A stretch of 64,000 nt of DNA from Theristus sp. LFF4_11. Taxonomy: Eukaryota > Nematoda > Chromadorea > Monhysterida > Xyalidae. The stretch covers positions 16,001 to 80,000 of the forward strand of contig JASANC010002855.1 of assembly GCA_030248135.1 (NCBI GenBank), in the 5' to 3' direction. The notes beneath the pieces are model-generated. The model did no database searches and was not told the DNA's origin. It saw only the letters and a program-made list of their open reading frames with translations. Below, one piece after another: positions 37,474 to 49,191 of the stretch (the first letter of the stretch is position 1; every line of letters starts with the position of its first letter). A program made the translations under genes and the position numbers.

Positions 37474-38805
37474 CTTTGGATTTCTAGAAATCGAGTCGGA
37501 AGCCACATAATGTTTTATAGAAATGTTCGAATAACATTCTTGACACAAACAACGGCCTTCAAACTGATTCGAGTTCTGAACATTTACCTCCGGGAATCTT
37601 TCAAACGATTTTCAAAATAAATCGGTACAAATACCTACCCCAGAAAGTAAAAAACGAGTAAAAATTTGATTCCGATTGTTTCTTTGTTATGTAATGTTCA
37701 GAGAATCACAACTTAAATTTGAAAACGGTTTGGCTTTTCATGCGCAATATTGATGTCTGTGCAAAGTACACACGGCCAGTATTATTTTTTTCATTTTTAA
37801 CACGAGATCTCCGCAAAATGTCATGACCTTTCATGTTTCACATTTCGGTTTATGGAGCAAACAACGTGCAATTACTTTCGGTGCGTGTATGTTAGGCGTG
37901 TCGGTAGTCAGCGTGGGGACCAAACAAAACGATTGACTTTGCGGTGAATGTTTGCATGACGATGTCGGCATACCTTCGTGCTGTGCGATTTCCGCGTGCA
38001 CACATTTTTCTTTTTTGTCTTAAACACCTGTACAACACCGCATGGAAGGCGTGATATTATGTAACCATTATGCTGATGAGCCAGAAACAAATTTCATGTG
38101 TTTATTTTCCGGTTAAGAAAAGAAAATACTGCGACTTGCCTTCTTTTCTTTGCTCCTTCTTAGTCTCTGAAAACTGCCAAAAGTTAACAAACATATTGGT
38201 ATGTACGTGTACTATCGATGGGATATCAATCGCTCTGTGTGTAGCGATAAATAGACGCGGCGTTGAATGGCGTTTACGTAACAACGTTCGATTTAGTTGC
38301 GCGCATGGTTTTCCATTGTCGTCTCGCACAGAAGTTGATGTCTTGTTACGTATTTTTTTCGACCTTTCTGAAGTTCAAATAGTGCAATGAAGATTCAGCA
38401 ACAGTGGGCCTAATAACCCACTTTCTTTGTCGTTGTTGGATTGTGTGAAGTTTTTAAATAAACAAGAAAAGACTCGCTTTTATTGCGAAGTTATTGTTAT
38501 TTTTTATTGCCACGATTGAAAATGTTTGTATAATTTTGATCATTCAACGCAGTTTGCAGGGTTATCACCCAACTTTTTTGAAATTTTTAATCATTTTTTT
38601 TTGAATTGTCAAAATTTAAAAGTCCGTTTTTAAAACGCTTCGATCTGGCGACTGCATTAATGTCTGAAGCTGAAATTTGATGAACGAACGAACTGTGATT
38701 TTTGGCAATGTTTTCAGCCAGTTTCTGAAGCTAACCCAGAAAAGCGCACAGAACGCCATCGAGTAGGGTGCCCATCGAGTTTTTTTTGTCATTAAGTGCC
38801 TATAC

Positions 38806-38872
38806 ACCCCTCGGCGGGGCTCGCGATCCCCGAGCGCATAGACAAGAGTCTAACGCGCTACCACCCAGGCAA
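38806..38872 (-). other. tRNA-like sequence, possibly the head of a SINE
   Basis: On the minus strand GGTAGCGCGTTAGAC resembles an A box/D arm. CGGGGATCGCGAGCCCCG forms a 5-bp stem with a loop in the position of the T arm, but lacks TTCRA. No clean acceptor stem is seen, so this is not a functional tRNA gene. Confidence 0.3.
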
Positions 38873-39115
38873 CGATGGTGACATACAATCCGCTCGGCGT
38901 TGCGTCGAGAGCTGCATGGCAGTGGTCATATGGCTGCTTTTCCTGCGAGCTCCGCAAAAATGGTACGTTTTTAGCGCCGCTGTATGTAAGGCGGATGCCA
39001 GGGAGCACCTGCCGGGATACCGAGGAGCTCAGCTGCCTCAGCTTCCGCCAGAGGCGCGCACCACTCCCCATATCGCGCAGTTGCATGTCCAATTCCAAAA
39101 ACTTCTAATGCCGAC

Positions 39116-39480
39116 AGTGTGAACGATTATAGACCGATATCATTGTTGCCGTTGTGCGAGAAAATGCGTTCGTGTGCCATTTGAAATGCATTCTAAACCG
39201 CTTTATTGAATCGCGTCTCTCCGCCGAATCAGTTCGCGTTCAAAAAAAACAGTAGTACTACCGATGCATTGAAACGTTTGGATACTGTTGTATGTAAGAA
39301 TCTTGATCAGTCGACCAATGTTACTGGTGTGCGTGTTCTTCGATCTATCAAAAGCAGTCGATTCTGTTCCACATCGTTCGCTGCTTAGATCCCTGCACGA
39401 AACCTACCAACTGCCGGCCACTCTAACCAAACTCTTACACAACTTACCTCTCGGGCCGCACGAAGCTGGTTCGACACACC
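39116..39480 (+). pseudogene. LINE (non-LTR) reverse transcriptase fragment, degenerate
   Basis: Translation gives NDYRPISLLPLCEK, then after stops QFAFKKNSSTTDALKRLDTV, then in another frame FFDLSKAVDSVPHRSLLRSL. These are the ordered RT motifs (YRPISLLP, QFGF-ST-DAL, F-D-SKAFDSVPH) of non-LTR retrotransposons. In-frame stops and at least one frameshift show it is dead. Confidence 0.85.
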
Positions 39481-40988
39481 CACAGCGAGAAACAGAAAAC
39501 AAATCACAAAATCAAATGCAAGCGCGGAAGATCAAAAAATTAATGGAACACAATCGGCAGACGACTTGTTGAATCCGCCTGCCTCTCTCTTTCCAACACT
39601 GAATAAAAACTTAATTGCATAAAGCGAGACAAAAAAAAGAAAAAGGATGATGTGAAGTTCACAACGCCGATCAGTTAAAAAGAAAACAACACCTAATGAA
39701 TGGTCTGCTCCCTCCAGGGCCGATGGTAAATTGGGCTCGGGGCAGAACTGCCCGTTTCCACCGGAGTTTGGTACCTTATGGTTTCCGGAACCGGTGCAGT
39801 TACAATAGGCGAAGAAACTTGAACGCATAGTCTCACGTTAACAAGCAAGCATCGGTGTTTAGGGTTACGGTAATAAAAGTTTGTTATTCGGGTATTTGTT
39901 ATTAAATAATAATAATTTGAATTCGGGTGCGCAGTGCGCAAAAGAGTACTTTGGTGCCAAAACGCACGGAAGTTGATAGTAAAATAAACGTTGGAATTTT
40001 CACTTACCTGCAATCACGCCGTCTGTCCTGCAAACTGACATGCCGCCCGCAACAGAGAAACTGCGGGTTGCTTCGATGACCGAAAAGCGATGATTATTTA
40101 GTGGAAGTGGATGTTTGTCCCTGTTATGCTGGCGGCCAAACATAGACTTTAATTTCAAAATCTGTGTTTGCGATCAGATTACACAGTGAATTATCTTCAG
40201 TGAAGGCGTGAACAAAAAACAAACGTTGAGAAAAACTTTAAACCAGCAAACACGCAATTTGCGGTCAACTAAGTTCGGTTTTTACTTGGAAGCGCGGATG
40301 TCTGACGACCAACTTGGTTAACGAAAAGACCAACCAGTTCAGATAATGTGTTTCTTTTTATACGGAAAGAAGCCTCTTTTATCAAAACCTGCAATGCATC
40401 TTTATTAGAACTTCATCTCCAACTAGTCTAGTTGCAACGTCATTCAACAAACAACCATCATGGATCATAACAATAAATCAACAATACCGGTCACTAACAC
40501 ATGGTGCTTCTTGGCAAAATACGGAATGTCTAATGTTTGGTAAGCTGGAAATTTTTCATGACAAAAATGAATATGCAATGAAACAAACAATGCTTCGATG
40601 GAATGATCAAAATCTAACTGAACGGTAAGTTAAAACTAGCATACCTGCGCACTTGTAAACAACCGTGTTGTAAAAAAAATAAAAAAATTCACAAAACCTA
40701 GCACAAAACCAGAGTGAAACCACCTTAACCAGTTGCCAACACCGTGTGACAAGAATCTCAAAAACATCCGAAAAACCGCAACCGAAACCGGTGGCGCGAA
40801 AAACACCGCAAAAATTCAAAAGAACTTAGCCCAAAGAGTACTTGTATGCATACACATTGCAAGTCTCCTCATAATACAGCTCAAGCCCAAAATTTTATTG
40901 AAAACCGCACCGCAAGACCGAATTTGGCGGTGTTTTTTTCCACACGGTATCTTGATACAGTACGGTGGAACGAGCGAATCGCGGGCGA

Positions 40989-43769
40989 TCATCGTATGCG
41001 CAGCAGGAAGTCCTTGCCGGGGAATCTGACGAGCGGCACAGCGGGCGCCTCAACGACGCTCTCGGTGTAGAGGTCGCAGATGCCCCAGCGGTGGTCGAAC
41101 GTGACCGCGCGGCATTGCGGCACGTCGCGGCACTTGCGCAGACACAGCGCACAGGTGCCGCCGACCAGACGGTCGAACATCACGGCCGCACGCACCGCGC
41201 ACTGCGGCTTGAACGCCCAGTTGTCCGGCTCTGCGGGTGCGAAATGAGTGTTACCAATGACAGCAGATGACGCTAACCGCTTTGAAATAATACACCGTCA
41301 GATTCGAAAAAGGAAAACCGGCAGATTGTTACAGCACTAACAATTGTTATCCAAGGTGGCCCTGTGTGGCAAAACCAACGAGATCTTTTTCCCAATTAAT
41401 GTTCCGAAAAACCGACCATAGTCACATTGTCCTCGCGGTTGGTCGGAATCCGGGCAGGCGGAATCAATTGGATACTGCGGCAGACTGTCGATTGCCGTTT
41501 TTGGTTTCGGTTGCGTTGGTGGCGGCACGTTTCGTCGCGTTTTCGGTGCGCCACGCGACCAGAACGAGTGCGGCGAGAGGAGATCGAGGTCTTGCAGCGG
41601 CGGCGGCGGCGGCACTTGCGGCGGCAGCAGTTTTGGCGCCGGCTTCGGCAGCGGCAGCGCTTCGGCGGGCTTCACCGCGGGCGCTGGCGGCTTCGGCGGC
41701 GGTGCCGATGGCGGCTCTGGCGGTTTGGTTAGCGGTGTGTTTGCTGCCGTCGAGGCGGTGACGGGCGTCGGAGGCGGCGTGCTCACGATCGGCGGTAATG
41801 GTCCGTGCAACGCTGGCACAGGCCCGCCGATTGGTGGCACGACCACATTCGGTTGCATGTACGTCCTCAGCGGTAGTTCCGGCGGCCCGTCGTAATAGTC
41901 GAATGGAGCGGCGAATGGCGGCAGTGGCGGCGGGGGCGCTCGGAAAATGGGGCGACGCGCGCGGATGCGTCGCAGCCACGGTCGGCGGCGTCGCAGCCAG
42001 AACGGGCGTGGCCGTCGACCGCGAATCCGGTAGAGGGGACGCGGCGGGGACGCTTCGTCGGCCACCAAGTACAGCGGTGTCGGCGACTCCTCGTCAATGT
42101 CAACCAGCTCGACCGAGCCTGCATACAACGGCGGCACGACAGACGGCGGCTTCGGGCGTTGCGACGGCGGTCGTATGACGTCATATCCATTCGGTTTTGG
42201 CAAAACGGAAGGCGCAGGCGATACTGGTGGTGGTTGTGGAGGTGGGGGCAAGGGTTGTGGTGGCGGTAGCGGTGGCGGAGGCGGTGGGGGTGGTGGCGGC
42301 GGTGGCGACACTGGTGCTGGTGGGTTCGGCCGCTGTGCGGGTGGCTGGATAACAGGTGATGGCTGCGTAAACGGTCTGGGAAGGGGCGGGCCGTACGGTT
42401 GTGGAGGTGGGGGCAGAATGGGTTCTGAAGGGGGTGGGTATTGTGGAAGCGGAGGTGGCAGACGGGGAGGGGGAGGGACAGACGAAACAGAAGGAGGCGG
42501 AGGTAGGGGCGGGGCAACAACCGGTGCTGGCTGATACGGTCTCACACTTGGAGGTCGGATAATCTGCGGCGAAGGAACAGGCAGTGGAGGTTCCTGTGGG
42601 GGTGGTGGAGGTGGCGGTGGTAGTGGAGGTGGTGGTGGATAGAACGGCTGTGGTGGGGGAAGAGGCTTCCCCCAGTGGTACTTGGGAGCTGTTGGGTCAG
42701 CGGGCAGGGGTTCTGCTGGTGGGGGAAGTGGTGCAGGCGGTTGTGGCCTTTGTGCTGGCGGGTTGATGATGTCGTGTGGTGGTACGGGTGCGTATGGACG
42801 TTGTGCCGGAGCATCAATGACTCCGTAGTTTGGCGGTGGCGGTGGCGGTGGCGGTGGCGGTGGCGGTGGCGGCAGTAGCGGCTTTGGATGGTCGATCAGC
42901 GGATGACCTGGAGAACCGCCGACAGCACGAATGTGAGGCTCTGGTGACAGAAGCAACAGGAAGCTCTGAAACGGGGTGCTATTTGTAATTAAAATTGTAA
43001 ACTGTAAATGCGCTTGTAAATTTGATTGATTGGGATGGGTCATGGGATTGAATGCGATGGATGATAGTTTAATTTGAAAACACGCAATGGACTCAAGAGA
43101 CATAGGCACGTCATTATTTATTGGCCGCTTTGCCGCTTTTGGTAAGTCACATGTCATGATACCAAACCCTTGCCACAGTGTGGTGGTCGCTTTTGTGTTT
43201 GCGGTGTATAGACCGCATTCCTACAACCTCCATCACCGGTTGCACGGGTCATTATTGTTCAACAATCACCGTCGCTTGATTGCCGAACGGCTCGGTTAGT
43301 TCGTCGAGGTCGATGGTCAGCAGATTCTGCGTGCGTTCCTTGATTGCCAACGGCGGAATCAAGACCGGCGGTCGCGGCAGCGCCGGCGGGGGCAGCGGGC
43401 TGAGGTTGCGTCTGAGTTTCGTCGCCTCGCCGAGAAACGACGTGAATTCGCTGCGATAGAACTCGGCGGGCGTTCGCGGTTTTGGCGTGACGGGATGGAA
43501 CGGACCAACGGGCACGGTCGGATACGCCCCGATCACGTCGTCAGGGGCGATGGCGAACTGAAACGAACTTTGGATGAAATGTTTGACATTTTATTTATTG
43601 ACTCTTGCACGAACATTTACCACTTTTGGTGCCTAAGAGTGTGAAAAAGACCGCCATATAAAAAAATTAATCACAATTACCTAAAAGCAGAAAAAACACA
43701 CACCGATAAAGCAGCCACAGCCGCAAGCAGGCCGCTTATCCTGGCCCAGCGTAAGTCTTCCAATCGCAT
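40989..43769 (-). CDS. Secreted large proline-rich protein with C-terminal PAN/apple domain, 4 exons
   Basis: Exons 43769-43704, 43557-43270, 42965-41417 and 41230-40989 join in phase to 714 residues. The first exon encodes a signal-peptide-like N-terminus (MRLEDLRWARISGLLAAVAA). Exon 2 is mixed Pro-rich (FAIAPDDVIGAYPTVP). Exon 3 (516 codons) is a low-complexity Pro region with repeated motifs of the type IxPPxxRPxxPAP (IIRPPSVRPYQPAP, VIQPPAQRPNPPAP, VIRPPSQRPKPPSV), a basic RRRRPWLRRIRARR stretch, and CPDSDQPRGQC. Exon 4 is a PAN/apple-like module with CALCLRKC, CRAVTFDHRWGICDLY and FPGKDFL. It is probably a cuticle or extracellular-matrix protein; binding partners are unknown. The repeats resemble arthropod/nematode structural proline-rich motifs. 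Antisense G-rich open frames are shadows. Confidence 0.8.
42828..42875. repeat. GGTGGC hexanucleotide microsatellite (poly-Pro coding)
   Basis: About eight near-perfect GGTGGC units on the plus strand, encoding a run of prolines in exon 3 of the proline-rich gene on the minus strand. It is likely length-polymorphic. Confidence 0.85.
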
Positions 43770-46700
43770 TCTGAAAGATACAAATCGGGTTTCGAAACCG
43801 AACAATTTGAAGACAAACAGAGATCCTAAATAATTTTTAAGAGAACTGCTATACATAGAGGCCGTGTGCATCTGATTCGGACAGCACTGAAACAAAGATC
43901 GGGAGGGTTACTCTGTTCCATCTTTATACATCTACCATGGGAATGGACTTTTAGTGCAAATATCTGGTTTTACGCAATGCATTTACGTGATCGAAGGTCA
44001 TGATAAAGAACGGAATTTTTTTCACCGAAAGTTCGATAACGCGTATCCAGTCCGATGTTTTCTGATTTCGAGAAAAGTCAAACTGCATTTTAAAACTAGT
44101 GTCCTGCCTGAGTGCATCATCATCGTTTTTAACGAATTTATCTAACCTTTGTGTTGTGCAACTTGCAGATGCACACGTCTGCAACACCGGAAAATTGGTG
44201 TGCTGACCTTTGCATTTGCCAGGTGCTGTGTGTTTGTTGTACCGTACACTACGTCCCGTGCACCACCTAAAATCACATTTCGCAAACAAACAAATTCACA
44301 TATTCTTCCTCTTCGGCATCATTATTGTTCATGATAGTTTTCCACATGCACTGTACATAGTTGTTGTCTCTCATCCCGTTTTTTTAAAACAATGCGCCGT
44401 TAAAATCACGTTACTTTAGTCAATTTGTGTCATGTTCGCGTGTAGCAGGATTTTTACAGGCACGTGGCGGTTGGAAACGCGAATTAAACCAACTGTTGAG
44501 AACATTTACGTGTTTCATAAACAACAACAAAATGCGGTATGGGTCTCTATGATTGTTTGCCCGTTTTTAGTTTTTATAATCAATATATCACAATATGCAA
44601 CGCAATAGCTGCTCAAACATATAATGATTATTACATGGCCGTGTCGTTGTAGAACAATGTTCCCATAAATCGGGCGCAAAAAAGTGGCTGTGGTCGGTGA
44701 TTTCAAGCAAGAAGAAATAATGTCAAATGTGTTTTGGTGATGACATTTAGCGCCGTCGGTCAACCGCGCGTAATTCATCAACGCTAATATGTTGACGCGT
44801 TTGAACAGGCAGATTGTTTTGTTTCACCAAAACCGGCAGCTCGAATTAATATTTTGAATACGTTATTTGTGTTTTTTTCGTTACTGTACATGACTTTTAC
44901 AGAGGAGAGTTTAAAGAACACGAGAATGGATCTTTTCAGAAAATTCGGGAAATTTTGGAAATAATTCCGGCGATTTCATGAGCCTTTGTTTTCGGGCACA
45001 GTACACGTTTGGTTTCAGATCGCTTCTTGAAATGGATAAACTTTATGGTCACAATCGGATAAACATGCTGCCGATGACTGGTGGGTGACTGGACATTTCA
45101 GAATGAACATGTTTTTTTGCGCGACAAAACAATACTCTTAATTTTTCCGACGTTTAATGAATATTTACAAAAACTGTACATTAAAAAAGCATTCTGCAGA
45201 ATAGTAATAAACGGAACCTTGTAACCATTACTTTGTCATTAGTTTTTCTTCTTGGTGGACCATTAAGTTTTATGAAGAAGACTTTCCGTTTAATAGCGGT
45301 TATATTCTCTAGCGATGGTTTCTTTTGTTGCGGAATCTTTGTCATGTGAATTCGTGCACTTACTATGATCTTAGTTTTGTTCAGCAGAGTTACTGTTTGC
45401 GAAAAATTTTTACGATCGCAACAAGAAAAAATAACATTAAAAAGTCCATGTTTGATTGCTCCAATAATCGGAATCTTTTATATGTTTTCGCCGGTTTTCT
45501 GTTGATGCGAATTCTCATTGGTGTCAGTCACGAAATAAAGACAAACATTTCACCTTCTTGTCAGAAAGTCCTATTCTTCAATGAATTGACATTCAAAAAC
45601 CTCCATAACCGCTAACTACGGCAAAAAACGTCAATATTCCAGTGTCAATTGTCAATCACGACATATTTCTTTAATGATGCTCGACAATCGACATTACTGC
45701 AGAGATTTGATCAGTGTGCAACGTCTCTTAAATGCGTGATAAAAGGCATCAGGAAAAGAACAAAACGTTTCCACACTTTGCGAAAAGCAGGAAACTACGG
45801 TAAAACGGCTGTATGAACGGCTTGTCGTAGCTGGACCGATCGCAAAACTTACTGCAACTTCTACAAGTATCATGGTCATTTGCAATCACATTTTGGGGTT
45901 GAGTTGTCAGGCGGAAACAAATGTGTAACAGAAGTTGCGGGTATGAAAAGTTGCTGAACCGGACACTTTGTCATCTCATCTCATTTCATTTTCAATAACC
46001 AGCTTTAACTCATCATCAGCACTTGTATTTTCCTACAAGCTAAAGCAGAAACGGCGAAAACGCGAAACTTGATACGCTGCAAAAAGTCGAAATAAAGTTC
46101 GCAACTTTAACAACAGCAATGTGTTTTGTATTGGTGTTAGTGTCAAATTTGACGTTGGTTGGTTGGTTAAAAATATAAACTAGTTGGTTCTTCGTGCTAT
46201 TCTGTTTATTTTTCCCCCTTGCACACACGATTGGGAATTATCTTGGCATTTTTGAAAGATACAACTCCTAGTCTGCGACTGGTATCGCCTTGAAACAAGG
46301 ACTGCGTTATTTATTCGGCCATGTATTTGTATGTAGTGAGAAAAATAAGTCAACAACTTCAACAATACAAGAGTGATACTCAGTATTTTGTTGATTTAAC
46401 ATAGTGGTCACTCAATAAAATGTTGAATGCTGAGTACACAAGAATGTAGTGGTTCGCCAAAAGTCTGTTCAGTGGTTTGTTCAGTAACTACGCATTACAG
46501 AACTGATTGGTTCAATACTGCTGACTCAGCTGATTATTAAAACAGGTGGTTATTAAAAACAATGTGTTGAACATTTTTGTTGATTTGTTTTTTCAGTGCA
46601 TTTACCACGAATGGTCATTTAGGTTATTCCAAAAAACGTTCAGTTCGGTGGCAACAATTTTTTAAATAGTTGTTTCAAGGTGCGCTGGAGTGAACCTGCC

Positions 46701-47675
46701 AGCAGTAAGTGATGATGTTTATCGACCTGAAAACGATTTGCACGGTATGCACCCATTGGTGAAACACGCTGCATTCGAATCAATAAATATGTCGGTTAGG
46801 TAACTTTATCCAGCCCGAAAACGTGTAACGTTTGTGGCATGCAGTATGAAAAACACACGCACACACGAACTGACTGGTTTTGCGGGCTTCTGGCTTGCTG
46901 CATGTTCTGCGCGTACTTTGCAATAAACTTGAAAAACTACTACGACGGATTTGTAAACCGAAATGTCCGGTCACTCCTGATTGTGCGACAGATGTACACA
47001 ACGTTGGGCATGAGCAGCATTTCTCATCTGAACAGTAAGCTCAGTATTTCGAAACGGTCAGCTGGCTGGCAGCAGCGACGTGCGCGCACTCATTTATGCA
47101 AATCCGTGGTCGTTGCACAAAGACGCTGACTCGACACACAGCACACTGTTGCAGTTCCAGCGATGATAAACATTTTTGGGTTCTGTCTGTGTGTCTTTCG
47201 TTTGTCAACCAAATAGCAGTTTCGAGAACGCAAACACGCTTTCGGTGCTATTATTGAGTATACATTATTTGCGATGTTATGTGCGGTTTTCGTCCCATTT
47301 CGAGCGCACACGACAGACACACAGCCACACAACCAACCAACCGCTGTGGTGATGCGTATCTGCAGACACACGGTGCGCTCATTCAGTGTCAGTTTTAACA
47401 TTCAGATCATGTGTGGTTTGTTCTCTGTCTCACCAACCAACTAGCATATTGAAACCTGATAACGCTGTGAGATGTCACGTGGTGTTTTTTTTGGCAATAT
47501 ATGATGCTTTTTTGTACGTTTTCCCCTTTGTACAAATGTAATTTGGTTAACTCTGTGGGACTCTGTTTGTTCAGACAACCATACACTATTCTTTTGCTCG
47601 CTGAAGCAGAATTCTCCAGCATACAATAATCACTGGAAGAGCTTCGGAATGTTTTATTTTTCACTGAAATCCTTG
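43770..47675. other. Gene-poor region upstream of the proline-rich gene
   Basis: I recognise no gene. A family C fragment lies at about 46250-46325 on the minus strand (GGCCGAATAAAT, then CAGTCGCAGACTAGGAGTTG). A plus-strand frame at 46839-47129 has a hydrophobic stretch (WFCGLLACCMFCAYFAINL) but no splice context or family match that I can support. Confidence 0.45.
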
Positions 47676-47912
47676 TATTGTGGATTTATTCAAACGTGTC
47701 CGGGCTAACGTGACGTCATTTTATTTAAAAACGCCCGTTTGTCAAAGTACAGGCACTAAAATTTCAGTTTGGTGTGACTGATTCGACATTCACCATTTGT
47801 TTACGGGAAGAAATCAGCTAAACGGATAGTCTGGTTTGCTGTGAACGACAAGCGCATGTTTTGCGGCACATGACGTCATATCAGTGGGACACGTTTAAAA
47901 AAATAGGCCATA
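47676..47912 (+). mobile_element. Miniature inverted-repeat element, family B
   Basis: A 237-bp element almost identical to 5190-5426, with the same TA-starting ends. It carries TGACGTCA twice (47711-47718 and 47871-47878), near both termini. Confidence 0.85.
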
Positions 47913-48215
47913 CAGCAGAAAAAAGTGCGGTTGTGACAAATCAAATGTTCCAGAAACGAACATCGATGGTCGGTCAATGTCAACAGTAGATTCAGCGACT
48001 TTGCTTTGAAAAAATCGACATTCCGCGATTTGCAAACGAGCAATGCACCCTCAGTATTCGGACGTGGACTTTGGCTACGTGTGCTGTTCACAGACGGTCA
48101 ACACAGCAGCGGACGCCAGCAATCAATTGCGCTTAGCGAACGAACACCTCAGACTGTTGCTGATTTCAACGCCTTCATCCGAGGGCCATTCGTTGACAAA
48201 CTACGACTCAGGTGG

Positions 48216-49118
48216 ATTATCTAAAAATGCGGGAGACGCATATAAAAGGAGGAATATGGCCTTGTGTAAGCACTGAAAGACTTGGCTCGACAACGCTTTT
48301 CAAGTCTCTGATGTGGTACACACGGATACAAGTACATAAGAGTCATATTTTTGCGCCGTTTTTTTATGATTTCGGTTGCACATGGCAACCCTCGTACTTT
48401 GTATTATTGTAGACAAATGACCTTTCACATTTGCGGATTTCGGGCATTTAGCGACCACTAAAACTACTAAAATAACAATCAGACTTTAGCTCGCTGACAC
48501 TGGTTTGTCCAGGACAAATTGTATCGCAGAAGCATTGCGGAACGCAAGGTCTCCTGTGGCAAACGCAATGACTCACGGGACAGACGGTTTATCCTGCCAC
48601 ACTAGTTGAAGGTGACACCGGTAAAAAAGGTGAAAATCAACGGAAGACAACTCCTTTTTGTCACTGGTGCTGGTGTGTACACAGCGGTGCGTACGTTAAC
48701 AACAACGAAAAAGCTACATGCAACAATGTTTTGCAATCTCTGATTGTTCTGTTTTTGCACAGAATTTAAAGAATTTCGCACATGGCGTGATTTTAGATGA
48801 AATCGAAGAGGACAATTAAAAAATAACTTCAAAGTTTTACGCTTTTCAGCAAAACGAAAACGAAAACGAAAACTTTCGGATTCGCTGCCCTCCGGGGATA
48901 TAGCGACCGCAGGCCACCGAAACCGAAATCGGGCTAAGATCACTGGTGCCCCCAGGACAAAAAAACAAACAAACGCGGCGCAAAAATATGACCCTTATGT
49001 ACTTGTATCCGTGTGTACCACATCAGAGACTTGAAAAGCGTTGTCGAGCCAAGTCTTTCAGTGCTTACACAAGGCCATATTCCTCCTTTTATATGCGTCT
49101 CCCGCATTTTTAGATAAT
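48216..49118. mobile_element. Retroelement-like relic with about 150-bp inverted terminal repeats
   Basis: The left terminus ATTATCTAAAAATGCGGGAG runs inward through CATATAAAAGGAGG and GATACAAGTACATAAGAGTC. The right terminus is the inverted copy. Each repeat carries a TATA-like TATAAAAGG pointing inward. The interior plus frame at about 48614-48740 reads VKINGRQLLFVTGAGVYTAV, which resembles a retropepsin active-site region with the catalytic Asp lost (VTGA for DTGA). Next to the right repeat, CCTGGGGGCACC could be a tRNA primer-binding site. It may be two inverted LTR remnants or a DIRS-like element. It is clearly decayed. Confidence 0.55.
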
Positions 49119-49191
49119 ATTCTGACTTTTACATAAGCCCCGAAGGTCGGACCAAAATCACAATACGTTGGTCACACAGTCTTCTAAACCC

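Larger units (their letters stand above)
37474..40988. other. Intergenic region between the two PAN genes
   Basis: Contains a tRNA-like stretch at 38806-38872, a GC-rich block 38800-39110 of unknown nature and a LINE reverse-transcriptase relic 39116-39480. A minus-strand frame at 39710-39840 (PVPETIRYQTPVETGSSAPS) could be an exon, but I cannot link it to either PAN gene. Confidence 0.45.

Noticed and set aside
38806..38872. A functional tRNA gene on the minus strand
   Set aside because: T-loop lacks TTCRA and no 7-bp acceptor stem can be formed; at best a tRNA-derived relic.
41366..42534. Gly/Ala/Arg-rich plus-strand frames of 100-145 residues
   Set aside because: Antisense shadows of the proline-rich gene. 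The minus strand has phase-consistent splice sites, a signal peptide and a PAN exon.
44515..45615. Several 85-100 residue frames on both strands
   Set aside because: AT-rich, no splice context, no recognisable motif and low-complexity composition.
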